A model generated the notes under the pieces. The model saw only the letters and a list, made by a program, of their open reading frames with translations, was not told the origin of the DNA and ran no database searches. From contig JAEVLN010000007.1 in NCBI GenBank assembly GCA_018350325.1, positions 2,075,109 to 2,139,108 of the forward strand: a stretch of 64,000 nt of DNA, read 5' to 3'. Source of the DNA: Globodera rostochiensis. Its lineage: Eukaryota > Nematoda > Chromadorea > Rhabditida > Heteroderidae. The position numbers were made by a program, and so were the translations under genes. This document shows positions 30,974 through 42,110 of this stretch, one piece after another; the first letter of the stretch is position 1, and the number at the start of each line of letters is the position of its first letter.

Positions 30974-33783
30974 TCAGTTTATAGGTTCCTTCGGCAATGT
31001 GAATTTGAAATTCGGGCCAAAATTTGCTTCAATTTTTGTGCCAGGCCTGTAGAACGAAATGCATGGAAATAAATCGGCGCCAAAATCGACATACAATCCG
31101 TCAGTTTCTGTAAATAAACAAAACGAAATAAATAAATTAAAAAGATTTATTAATCCAAAAATAATGGGCCATCGATTAGATCTTTAAATTAAAAAACAAC
31201 CCAAAAGTGGTTAAATGTCCTTTAAACTTTTTCATTTTCACCTAAACGCTTTCCATTTTTTGTGTAAATGATTTGGCGAGATGCCAAATTGACGCCGCAT
31301 CCGATGACGTCGGCCACGCCAAACGAAGGCTTTCCTCCGATGTACGGACGTTCAAAGCTGTGGGAACATCCCTCAACCGCGTGCCCCCAAAAATTGCCAC
31401 AGCCTTCATATGCGTAAGTGCCCTCGTCTTGTCCAACCCATCCGTCCAATGGCATTTGTTTGGTTGCGAGTCCAAAGTGAATGCCGCTAAATATAATTTT
31501 TTAAAGGAAAACGCTTCTAAAGCATTTTGAAGCACAAACTATTTATTTATTTATTTAACTTACCGTGCTTCCCCCAAGATGGTCACTTCGTAGTAGAAAA
31601 TGCCAGAATTCACTTTTGGAATTGGCCGTTCGGCGAAGACAGAGCGATACCCTGAAAAGAAGTACATTAATTTTTTAATCAAATCATTTAACAGAATAAT
31701 ACTTTACCCCCTTTCTCTCCAATAAATTGAACAATCAATCGGGCGGGCTCAGAAAGCGCGAGTTTCTTGTGACGTGCAGCGGAATCCCATTGATTTTGAA
31801 GGGTTAGCCCTACGGAATATTATTTTATTTCCAAAATAATAAAATACAATTTCGCTTTTGTGCCGGAATTGCATAAAAAGTGGCACTTTTTGATTTGGCT
31901 ATGAAAAAGTATCTTAAAAACCGGTTTCGAGAATTTTGGCCTAACCGGATAGAATAGGGTGCCACCTTTTGTAAAAGCACGTCCATTAGTTGTGAATTGA
32001 AGCGGGTACAGCTCGGGCAGACCGACGTCCGGATGAGTATGGTACACATAAATGCTCATCATCTGGCTAAGTGTCAACACTCCGGACGGAACTGTCAAAA
32101 GCATAATTTAACCGAATTTTGGAGTCGGAATTATGAAAATAGATTAGGTAGATTTGGCATCTTATAAAGCTGTTCATAATACCAATATTCTCAGTAAAAT
32201 CCTTTTGAGGAATGAGCGGTAAACGAATTTTGAAAAGTGCCGTGCCGAGCATTTCACGTCTATTCACCGCCGAACGCTCCTTCTCATTTTGATGGCATTT
32301 TTTGTCCGCCCAGCGAAGTGCCTAATTAAAAACAAATTAAAATATTTTAATTTGTTTTATTATTTTTTATAAATTTACGGCATTCCAAATTGCAATTTCT
32401 TCGCTGATCATTAAACCGTCACGGTCCAGAATCTCATACAATAATTTTTGATCAATTTGCAAAAACTCTTCCGAGAGGATCAAAGTGTCCGCATTCACAT
32501 CGATGTGCTCCAAACAACGGCGAGCAAAGTCCCAAAATAAATAAAAATTTAAAATGTAAATTAAATAATATTTAACATTTGGGCTTAAACCGGTTTATAT
32601 TAACTTGGAAAGCTACAAAAATTTAAACCAGTTATTGAAATTCTTTCAGAAAATCAAATTCCAAAATAAATCAAAAATTATAAGTCACCTCTTTTCCAAG
32701 AAAGCGAGCCTGGTCAAATGCGAAAAAAACATTGCGCAACTCCGGTATGGGAAAGTTCAAACACGAATTGACAAGTTTAGGAAGGTTATATTTGTCGGCT
32801 AAAAGACAATTAATCCATTAAAATTTTCAAAACTAAGAATTTTCTACGGTAACGGTAATTTTTAATAAATTTCAACATAATATAAATTACTAGATTAAAT
32901 TGCAAAATTTCTTAAAATTCACCCGCATAAAGCACAGAAATTGCATTGTCTCCGTTCAGTCCACACAAATCCTTAGCGTAAATGAAGACTAACATCGCCT
33001 TGAACGCCTCCACCTCCACGTCGGTCACCTCTACCTGCTTAATCTTTTTCGAAGAGCCTAAAATTGTTTTAAAAAATTTAAACAAATTTTCCGCACCGGT
33101 CCCAGCGGAGCCAAAACGGAACATTGCCTCAAAAACGTCGGAGGCTTTCTCCAAAATCGATTCATGTGCCGGCAGAAGCTTCAAATTTAAACAAATAAAA
33201 AAATTAAGAAAAAGAATCCAAAATTTTTAATCTATCCCCAAAACTTGCCTCTTTTTTGTCTTCTTTCCCCACCAAAAAGTGAACGTCCGCACTATCGGTC
33301 GTCCACGAGAGAGTGCACGCGGACCTTGCCGGCAGCAAATGCTTTATCCCCGCCGCCGAAGAGTTTGCTTTTGGCACTTTACAAAATTTGTTATTTATAA
33401 TCGTAGCTAAATAAATTTTAAGGCGAATAATTAATGTTCCTATTCCTATAGGTAATTAAAATTAAAAATAAATAGATAAATAATTAAACTATTTTGCACT
33501 GTAACCTGGGGTTGATTGAGCTTTGCCAGAACTGGATGATCCTTTTTCGAGTTTGGTCTTTTTTCTTGGCGATGCATCTGAATTCTCTACGTGATTCACT
33601 CAAAAATTTAAGTTAAAATATTTCGATATTTACAAAAATTTTTGTTAGTCACCCCACACAATGAAAAGCGATGAAATATTGCGCCAAATTTTTAATTTGA
33701 AAAGAATTTTTCTGACCCGTTTCCAGCAGAGTGGAAGCGGCCACAAGCAAGCAAATTGCGGCCAAGAAGAGAAAGGTGGGCAT
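30974..33783 (-). CDS. Secreted BTB-BACK-SPRY protein, copy E (13 exons)
   Basis: Exons: 33717-33783, 33506-33586, 33249-33376, 33097-33178, 32923-33057, 32689-32798, 32379-32531, 32183-32321, 31966-32091, 31708-31809, 31564-31651, 31242-31486, 30974-31107; 1590 bp, 529 residues in frame. Same architecture as copy C: signal peptide [20 protein letters not shown], linker with PRKKTK, BTB ([51 protein letters not shown]), BACK ([17 protein letters not shown]), SPRY ([41 protein letters not shown]). Its SPRY ends FTLPKEPIN, shifted from the family's usual NFKFNIA ending. It shares the GC donor of intron 3 and the GG acceptor of exon 7 with copy C. A CUL3-adaptor-like secreted protein is inference. 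Confidence 0.75.
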
Positions 33784-34365
33784 TTTAAAGCAATAAAATC
33801 GTTTTGAATGATGGCTTTTTGCTGCATGCCACCGCTTTTATACGGCTTTAATCGCTGGCTTAGAAGTGCCCTTGTTTTAAAATAGCATTGCCAACGAAGA
33901 GAGTGGAGGGGACGCGAGAGAATGCGTTGGCATTTACGCAAAGATTGCTTTACTCCAACAAAGATATATGCCATGGTCGTGGCATTTGGGGCCCCTGTTT
34001 ATGCCAATTTTTTTTTGGGGGGGGGGGAAGGGGTTGAAGCATTAGGGCTAATGTTTTGTATGAAAGAAGCGCCTGGAGGGGATGCAGGAGAATGCGTTGG
34101 CATTTACGCAAAGATCCAACAAAGAATATGCCAGAGGGTGCGTGGCATTTGGAGCCCCCTGTTTATGCCAATTTTGGAGGGGGGGGGGGTTAAAGCATTA
34201 CGGCTAATGTATTGTATGGAAAAAGCGCCCCTAGGCAGAGTAAATGGCCAAAGAAGCAGAGATATTGGTCGATAAATCTGAATTGCACTTTGCATATGAC
34301 AGGGGCTGCTTTAAGCGGGTGATGGGTGGCGTGGAACTTTTGGGCATCCTCTAAATTTCTATTTT
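33784..34365 (-). promoter_or_regulatory. Promoter of copy E, with internal tandem duplication
   Basis: TATAAAA (minus) at 33836-33842. Nine ATGCCA/TGGCAT hexamers: 33826, 33928, 33968, 33980, 34001, 34098, 34128, 34143 and 34165. About 165 bp (33890-34055 and 34070-34230) is tandemly duplicated compared with copy C, which doubles the hexamer number. Confidence 0.65.
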
Positions 34366-34609
34366 CGTGCACTTTTTTACGAAACCTAAAGGACCCATCG
34401 AACCCAAGCCTTTTCTAATGCCTGTCGAAACACGAAAGGCCCAGAATTAATCAAATTTATTCAAGTCCCGTCTCTTGGCCACGGAGTTCCGTCATAAATA
34501 ACCGGACAGTTTGGTGCTTAGGGTCAACTTGGGCGCAAATTTAAAACATTTTATTAATTAAGAAAATCAAATAAATAAATTTTTTCAAAAATAAAGAGCT
34601 TCCAAATGG

Positions 34610-34690
34610 TACCAAGAAAACTACCGGATTGTTTGTCGCTTTTGCCGCCGAATTGTTTTCTATGCGTTTCGTTGTATGAACCAGGCACCA
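34610..34690 (+). pseudogene. Orphan SPRY last-exon remnant, frameshifted
   Basis: TTGLFVAFAAELF then a shift into SMRFVV and a stop, matching exon 13. It sits upstream of the copy E promoter, as the other orphans do for C and D. Confidence 0.55.
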
Positions 34691-35489
34691 AAAGTAAGAA
34701 CTTTTCCGTTTACCGAACTCATTAAGATGGGCCGAATCCTTGTGTGAAGCTAATGACCAAATCAGTGAGGATGGAATACTATCGGTCACCAATCGGCGAA
34801 AGTTTTGGCACGGGGAGAGATCGAAGACTTTTTTGGCCGATTCGAACAGTAACTTTTTTGTGCAAAAAATTTAAATTATCTAAAAATGTTTTAGTTTACT
34901 TTTTTGAACATTTTATTTTTTGAAGAAATAGTGTGACAAAAAGAGAAAGTCAGACGTCGAGAGTAATTTGAACATCAAAAATTGTTAGTACTTTTTCATA
35001 AAGTATCAGAAATTGCTGGGTTGATTGCCTTTTAGTAGTCCAAATAAGGAAAGTCCTAAAATTCTAAAAAAAAATTCCCGTCCCAGCAACGAAATCAAGG
35101 CTAGTTACGGCCTCTGGGCTCGGGTAGGACACACAAATTTAAGTCCAAAGATTTTTGGGTAAACTTTTTCTTCAGGAAAGTTTTTTTAGTTTGTCCCCAG
35201 AAAACTTGCAAAGCTTTGTTCCTTCAACACTGAGTGGATTTTCTATTGCGTAATTTGGCGTTAGAGTTTTATTTAGGGTTGGGCCCCCGACCCCGTCCCC
35301 GACACTTCCAACCCCGCAAACCCCGATCCCCGAACCCTAACCCCGACTCGGGGTCGGGGTTAACATACACCCCTAAAGATGGCATCATTGAGCGACAAAA
35401 TTCATTTTTTTCCGAGGGCTTAGCTGTGGTGGACGCGTACTTTTTGTCAAAAAATATTCCTTTTTTACAAAATGCGTGGCAAAAAGTCT

Positions 35490-35560
35490 GTCAGGCGGTT
35501 TGTCTCTTCGGGAAGTAAAATGTTCGTGTGGGTTCGAATCCGCTTGAGAGCGAGCGATTC
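35490..35560 (+). repeat. tRNA-derived short repeat, second family
   Basis: GCGGTTTGTCTCTTCGGGAAG ... GTGGGTTCGAATCCGCTTGA. It contains a perfect B box (GGTTCGAATCC). A related copy lies at 62280-62365 on the minus strand (GGTTTGTCTTTTTGAC ... GGGTTCGAACCCGCTTGA) and a partial one near 46630-46680. No full cloverleaf, so SINE-like and not a tRNA gene. Confidence 0.45.
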
Positions 35561-35819
35561 ATTATTAACTTTTATTGGGCCTCTAGTTTCTTCTCTCTTT
35601 CATTAAACAAACATTTTTTAATAATTTTCAAATATTTTAATAAAATGCGCGCAAAAAAATGAAATTGAATACATCTTTCTGAATTTTCGCTTCTTCGTAA
35701 CAAACATTGTTAATCTTTAAAAAAACGTCTCGACGGCACCTATCGGAGCCGTCGGGCTCCTCCCATTCCTAAGAAGCCTCAAAAATTTCCATATTTTCTA
35801 AAATTTTGGTTGTAAAGAC

Positions 35820-36090
35820 TCAGCTTCGATATGGGAAAGTTCAAACATAAATCGATACGTTCAGGAAGATCATATGTTTTGGCTTAAATTAAAAATTTAA
35901 ACGGAAAACGTCGGGGGCACTCCAGAATCGCTTTATGTGCCGGCAAAAGCTTCAAATTCAAACAAACAAAAATTAAGAAAAAAAAGAATCTAAGCCTAAA
36001 TAAATCCAAAATTATTTAATCTATTCCCAAAAATCGCCTCTTTTTCGTCTCCTTCCCCCACCAAAAAGTGAACGTCCGTCAGCCATTTTA
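35820..36090 (-). pseudogene. BTB fragment (parts of exons 3, 4 and 6)
   Basis: The minus strand shows the 3' part of exon 3 ([15 protein letters not shown] donor at 36037), a broken exon 4 ([10 protein letters not shown] then a shift), no exon 5, and part of exon 6 ([18 protein letters not shown]). Internal deletions make it non-coding. Confidence 0.65.
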
Positions 36091-36376
36091 AAAAAGCATT
36101 CGAAAGCTCAAGTAAAGTTGAAGCTATATGTTAAGCTCTTACAACTGGACAAAAGGTCAGAAAACTTTTCACAATAAATCTACGAAAGCTTCTGAAGTGT
36201 TTTTACTTACTCTCTTGTGGATTGAAACTCGAAAGAAAGCGAAAATTTGCTGGATTTGTTTTTCTTGCGAAAGTGACAAATGCGAAAAGAAAAAATGAAT
36301 GATAATCTTTTGATCGACAAAGAATAAACAAAGACTGAAACCCTCAACATGTAAATCCTACAAATCCCCTCATTTT

Positions 36377-37832
36377 TCAGTTTCTAAATGCCTTCGCAAT
36401 GTCGAATTTGAATTCTTTCGTGCCAAAATTGGCTTCAATTTTGGTGCCAGGTGCATACAACGTAACAAATGGAAACAAAATGGCGGCAGAATCGACTAAC
36501 CAATTGGGAGTTTCTGTAAATAAAATAAACATAACGAAATAAATTAAATAAAAAGATTTTTTAAATCCAAAATTAATGGCCCATCAATTACATCTTTAAA
36601 TTAAAGAAACAACCCAAAAGTGGTTAAATGCCCTTAATTTTAATTCATTTCTTTCTCACCCAAACGCTGTCCATTTTATGTGTAAATGATTTGGCGAGTT
36701 GCCAAATTGACGCCGCATCCGATATTATTTATACAATATTACAAAACCAGGCCTCAAAAAAGTGGGCAAAAACCCGGGTCAGAAACCAAAAGTTTTCGAA
36801 AACCAATTACTGAAAAAGGACTTTTTGAAATTGGTCAGCAGAAGAGCATTTCATAAAAAGAATCAAATTCCTAACATCCCAAATTTAGTACCCCTATTAA
36901 AATAATAAATGCTTTATTTTTCTTTCTCACCCAAACGGTCGCCATTGAGCGTGTAAATGATTTTGCCAGTTTCCAACTCCACGCCGCAGCCGACGATGTC
37001 GTTAAGGCCAAATTCGGGCTTTTCATAAACGTAAGGACGTCGATCCCAGTGGAAACATCCCTCAACTTCGTAACCCCAAAAATAGCCATCGTTTGCGTAT
37101 CCGTAAGTGCCTTCCTTCTCTTCAACACATTGGCCCAATGGTGTTTCGTTCGTCGCAAGCCCAATGTAAATACCGCTAAATGTTATTTTTTAAAGTAAAA
37201 TGCTTCTAAGCATTCAAAGCTCAACTATTTATTTGTTTAACTAACTCGCTTTCGCTTCCTTTCTCCAAAATTTCCACTTCATAGTAGAAAATGCCGGATT
37301 TTTCTTTTGGAATTGCCAGTTTAGCGCGCACAGAGCGACATCTCTAAAAAGAAAAAGTTAATTCAAAAATTTTGTGAACTATTTCAAAATCTTTTTAACT
37401 AAATCACTTTAACAGAAGAATGTTTACTATTTTTTTTTTCTCCAGTAGATTGGACAATCAATGGATTGTCGTCAATGAACGTCAGGTCCTCGTGACGAGC
37501 ATCGGGATCCCATTGATTTTGAAGGGTTCGCCCTAAGGAAATATAAATTTATTTTCAAAGCATTAAATATCATTTCCCTTTTGTCGGTCATTACATAAAA
37601 GAGGCACTTTTTGATTTAGCTATGAAAAAGTATCTTACTATCTCCAATTTTTTTCTTCTGAGAATCCTTAATTGGAGAGCTTAATTGATGTTCCTATTCC
37701 AATAGGTAATTTGAAAAAATAAATAGATAAATAAAAACTATTTTGCACCTTTAACTGGGCTTGATTCAGCACTGGCTGGTCCTTTTTCGAGTTTTTTGTT
37801 TGTTTTTGTCGGCGGCGGCGATGCTTGGACAT
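36377..37832 (-). pseudogene. Copy F: linker joined to SPRY exons, BTB-BACK deleted
   Basis: The linker exon 2 remnant (about 37757-37832) has lost its GT donor (CAG then TTAAAG). Next come fused introns 2 and 9, then SPRY exons 10 (37428-37532), 11 (37246-37343), 12 (36931-37175) and 13 (36377-36513). The BTB and BACK exons are missing between. Exon 12 is intact ([39 protein letters not shown]). Exons 10 and 11 do not join in frame (one extra base). A second, stop-containing piece of exon 12 lies at 36650-36725. Upstream of exon 2 the signal-peptide exon is replaced by the 109-bp satellite. Domain order without BTB resembles SPRYSECs, but this copy looks dead. Confidence 0.65.
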
Positions 37833-37844
37833 GAACGCACCCCA

Positions 37845-38390
37845 TCTAAAAATTGTTTTAGTTACCTTTTTGAAGATTTTATTTTTTGAACAATAGTGTG
37901 CAAAAAAGAGAGAGTCAGACGACGAGAGTAATTTGGACATCAACGCACCTCATCTAAAAATTGTTTTAGTTACTTTCTTGAAAATTTTATTTTTTGAAGA
38001 AATAGTGTGCAAAAAAGAGAGAGTCAGACGACGAGAGTAATTTGGACATCAACGCACCTCATCTAAAAATTGTTTTAGTTACTTTTTTGAAAATTTTATT
38101 TTTTGAAGAAATAGTGTGCAAAAAAGAGAGAGTCAGACGACGAGAGTAATTTGGACATCAACGCACCCCATCTAAAAATTGTTTTAGTTACTTTTTTGAA
38201 AATTTTATTTTTTGAAGAAATAGTGTGCAAAAAAGAGAGAGTCAGACGACGAGAGTAATTTGGACATCAACGCACCCCATCTAAAAATTGTTTTAGTTAC
38301 TTTTTTGAAAATTTTATTTTTTGAAGAAATAGTGTGCTAAAAAGAGAGAGTCAGACGACGAGAGTAATTTGGACATCAACGGACTGTGGC
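37845..38390. repeat. 109-bp satellite, five units
   Basis: The marker CGAGAGTAATTTGGACATCA recurs at 37923, 38032, 38141, 38250 and 38359, an exact 109-bp period. Units contain GAGAGTCAGACGACGAGAG and an A/T-rich half. The same unit forms an inverted array at 56680-57085, and single degenerate units occur near 11220 and 34935. Confidence 0.9.
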
Positions 38391-39089
38391 AAGTGTTTCG
38401 ATTGCACCTACGAACAACGATGGCGAGCATTGCAGAAGGTGAAGAAGCCATTTGGTTGGTTGGGTAATTAAAATGAATGTATTTATTTGGTTGATGGATT
38501 TGGCATTTTCTGATGCGCTTAAATACCATTTTGACGATCGAGTAGCCGAGAAAAACACCAAAATGACCAATCAACAGCATCAGCATATGCAGTTTTTTGC
38601 ATAAACAAAGAGGCAAAATAACTGACCTTCAATGATCAAAAAACACACGAAATTTCCCTCATTTTTCAGTGGAAGGGAAATTTCCCTCAATTTCTCAATT
38701 TCGGTGGAAATTCGCCAAAATCCCCCGATTTTCTTTTTCTACAGGAATTCCCTTGGAATTGGGGGAAAATTCCCTGGGAACGTTCCCGGGAAATTTTCGG
38801 GGGAAAGTTCCCACGGTCTTTTTCTACGGGTTCAGAGTGTGGTCGGTCCCTCAAAAGTTCCTTTACCGGAACAGTCAAAACGATTACAGTTACATAAGCC
38901 TCTTTTTTATTCATGTGAAAATAAAATCCACACTTTCTTCTTCGACATGTGGTTCCGATTTTTCCGTTTGACATATGTCCAGCTCAATCTGAATAGCGCC
39001 CCAATTTTTCTTTCAACTCGACATTTGTATGAGGAATAAAATTCCGTGTGCCAGATTCCAAATATACGCACAAATGGTCGGAATTGTGC

Positions 39090-39765
39090 CGTCGTATTTC
39101 TACACGTGACGAACTTACTGGTGCCCGCTTTTATATGAAAATGCGAATATTATTAGAAAAAAAAATTTAGTGAGTTGTCAGGAATCAATATTGATTTAGG
39201 TGAGATGATAAAGAATATGAATGCCCCATTTCAGTTGTGGGCTGTCATTTATTACGTTCAATAATTTTTTATCAAAGCTAAATAATATTTATATTCCCTA
39301 AATAAAAAAAATTTAAAGAAATCTCTTTAACACAAAAAAATAGAAAATAAATTGAAATTTCATATATATATCTAGAGCTTATTTGCCTAAATAAAATGAA
39401 TGGGTTTTGGAATTTAATTTTGGTGTCATTTTTCGCAACCAATTTACTCGAAAAAACCGAATCCGTACAATTATTTGATGAAATATTCGGAGAAGGATGG
39501 TGGGACAATGATAAAGACGAAGAATGGAATAAATTAACGCTTGAACGAAAGTTCCATCACCAAATCGACTGGCACAACACCCAAATTGGACATATTGAAC
39601 CCAATTCAACTGATCAGCTTGAACAAATTGAACCCAATTCAACTGATCAGCTTGGACAAATTGAACCCAATTCAACTGATCAGCTTGGACAAATTGAACC
39701 CAATTCAACTGATCAGCTTGAACAAATTGAACCCAATTCAACTGATCAGCTTGGACAAATTAAGA
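39090..39765. repeat. Segmental duplication of 13340-13965
   Basis: The sequence from TCGTATTTCTACACGTGACG through the start of the repeat-protein gene is nearly identical to 13320-13965. Similarity stops within the sixth repeat unit, where this copy continues into unrelated sequence. Confidence 0.8.
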
Positions 39766-39884
39766 ATGTTTATTGCTGCTATATAAATGTATCCAGAACA
39801 TTCATTGAATTAATTCATTTTATAATTCCTTCTTTCCCATTAACCTACAAAAAAAATAAAAAATGTTTAGCCAAAAAGTTTTGA
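39396..39884 (+). CDS. Secreted 11-residue-repeat protein, truncated paralogue
   Basis: 162 residues. The signal peptide (MNGFWNLILVSFFATNLLEK), acidic WWDNDKDEEWN segment and first repeats are the same as at 13625. Only five NSTDQ units are present; the sixth unit starts LGQI and then diverges (KNVYCCYINVSRTF) to a new C-terminus ending CLAKKF. It lacks the 20-residue repeats and the basic domain. It could still give a short secreted glycoprotein, or be a product of a recombination breakpoint inside the array. Confidence 0.55.
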   Translation: MNGFWNLILVSFFATNLLEKTESVQLFDEIFGEGWWDNDKDEEWNKLTLERKFHHQIDWHNTQIGHIEPNSTDQLEQIEPNSTDQLGQIEPNSTDQLGQIEPNSTDQLEQIEPNSTDQLGQIKNVYCCYINVSRTFIELIHFIIPSFPLTYKKNKKCLAKKF

Positions 39885-40164
39885 TTCCAAAAATAAGAAA
39901 AAAATGCTCACCGAGATATATTGGGAATTTCAAAAAAAGAATAGTTTAGAAAAAGGCAAAATTAATCATTTTAACAAATATTTATTAAATTTAATCATAA
40001 AATGAAAATTCGTTTATTCACACTTAATACCCTAACTGCTTTAGAAATGTTTTTTGAAAACCTTATATTTGTCTTCATCAAATTGTTGTTTTTTGCCAAA
40101 ATCGGGCACAAGTCTTAATAATTTAATTTAAATAAACAATCAAAAATGCCGTTGAATATTGCAG

Positions 40165-40843
40165 GTGTCTTCTTGTGAGAAGACGCTATTTTACGATGGA
40201 TGTTGCGTATGTTGCGGTACCTCCCCTTTGTTTGGTTGTCCTAAACCGTTCGAGCCGGCAAACTGCAACGCTTTCGACCACAACTGTGTGGCATGTAATT
40301 ACATCTACAACAAAACGAACGAATGCAGTGAGCGCGTGCAATGCAGTTGCTATTGTTGTGACCTGCAGTACGCCGAAAGTAGTCCGGGCGAATGCGCGCA
40401 ATGTGTTAAGGACGGGGAGGGCGGTTGTCCGGAGAACTCGGCGGCAGTTAACTTCAAGTCCATTGGGTACGGTTTGAGAATGAATGAGTCAGCACATTTT
40501 AATTGATTTAAATAGCAATTCTTTATCCTCAATGCTGGAAACGGAAGCAAAGGCATGGGAACACTTTGACATGGTATTTATTTGACAACAACAGAGATTA
40601 TTGATTTTTGTTGTAATTGGATAATCAATTATTGATTAGATCGATGTTGACAAAAACGGAAGCATTTCGTTGAATGAGGCCATCGATCATTTGGAGACAA
40701 AACTCAAAAATGGTACATCGGACAAAAATCTTGCCAAGAACGTGTCCTGGTTTGCCGAGATGGACAGCAATGGCAACAATCAAATTGAACCCGGAGAGTT
40801 CGATCGATCGCTCATTAAAGTCAACAATCGGACGAGCGGCTGA
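40165..40843 (+). CDS. Cys-rich plus EF-hand protein (5' end not resolved)
   Basis: Exons 40165-40466, 40516-40573 and 40640-40843 join in frame with GT-AG signals. The first encodes a dense Cys-rich domain (CCVCCGTSPLFGC, CSCYCC, about 17 cysteines). The last two encode two EF-hands: DVDKNGSISLNEA preceded by an entering helix EAKAWEHFDM split by the intron, and DSNGNNQIEPGEF, both with the D-x-D/N-x-N/D-G pattern and a final E or F. It ends NNRTSG at 40843. The 5' exon is uncertain: the frame opens at a TTGCAG acceptor, and an upstream ATG near 40002 (MKIRLFTLNTL) might supply a leader. Calcium binding is expected from the motif; the role is unknown. Confidence 0.65.
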
Positions 40844-41095
40844 ATGAATGAAGGAAATGCCATTAACTTACTGGACGAACAATTGCGAAAAAGACTGTGT
40901 AAAATGCTCGGAAAAGTGTCAAAGTGTAAATTTTTGCACTTATCCTCCCACTGACAAATGAGCGAGATTTCGTGACCCGGACGTTTAATTGGAAGTACAC
41001 AAAGCATGCGAGAGAACTACATTTGTTTGCAATCTCTGGCTCTTTGTGGATTATTAGTTAAAGCTAATGGTGCCACCTCTTGACGCCGTCCCGCA

Positions 41096-41549
41096 ATGCC
41101 TTCACAACAACGAACAACGCCACAATTACGGCCTTTCCCGCTAGCTGAAAATGTCGACGAAGCCCAGCTTTGGAGGGCGAAAGCATCAACAGAATTAAAA
41201 GGAGCTGTATGTTTTTCAATTAATTGCCATTCTGAACTAGTCTAAATTCGGGCATTTTGGAATTGGTGCCGTAACTCTGGCATCGCCGCACGTCCTGCAT
41301 ATTAAATTTCGCGCTCAGCAAATGCAGCCATCGCAACTGAATTTGCAGCAGCTTTATCAGTTTCCCCTTGGACCAGCAACAACAACAACAAATGCGTCCA
41401 AATCATCAGCCCCAATTTTCACACCATCAAATGATGCCGAAGGGAATGTCACAGCCTCCTCCGGCACAGCAGCGGCAACAAATGCAACACAGACAAAGGC
41501 GAAGACTCCGAGCCAAATGTTGTCACAAATGGACCTAAATTTGGATTAA
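41096..41549 (+). CDS. Small unidentified protein, 139 residues
   Basis: Exons 41096-41206 and 41241-41549, both phase 0, separated by a 34-bp intron (GTATGT ... CTAG). It starts MPSQQRTTPQLRPFPLAENV; the middle is compact (GIGAVTLASPHVLHIKFRAQ) and the C-terminus low complexity (Thr/Ala/Asn) ending QMLSQMDLNLD. No signal peptide or membrane helix. The N-terminal block and splice phase suggest a conserved intracellular protein, but I cannot identify it. Confidence 0.5.
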
Positions 41550-42110
41550 TATTTCAACCGATTTCCAAAAACCGCTAAATTCTTAATTGTATTTTCTATT
41601 AACGATTCGTAACAATGGGGCTGGGATTTAATATGCATTTGCATATTTTTAGTCCAATTAAGTTTCAATCAAATTATAGGTATCGCAATTTTTCTACTTC
41701 TTTCACCGAGTTGGGGATTCGTTCCGTCGGCCAATACTGCTATTTTGCTTCTCTGACCTCCCATTCCTTTCCTTCTCTCATTATCGATTATTGATTAGAC
41801 AATGCCAAGACACAAATAACTTTTCCTTCGTTTGTTCATTTTCATTTGTTCTCTTTGGCCGTCGACACGTTTTTTTGATAACTGTTTAAATCAATATAAT
41901 TGTTGATGATACGATTATGTGTCCTTCAAATACCTGACAATGTTTGATCCGACTTTCAGTTATTAATCAAGAAAAATAAAATCTTTAGGGCTTGCTTTTG
42001 GAAATTAAACTCCGGTTTTAGAGGAGCATTTTCGGGTTTTATTGCATTTCTGCGGGCAAAAGATTCATTTCTATTTTTTCCAGACGCTTTTAAAAATATA
42101 ATTTTGTGAA

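Noticed and set aside
38314..38616. Minus-strand frame MPLCLCKKLHMLMLLIGH as a gene
   Set aside because: Runs into the 109-bp satellite units and has no splice or homology support.
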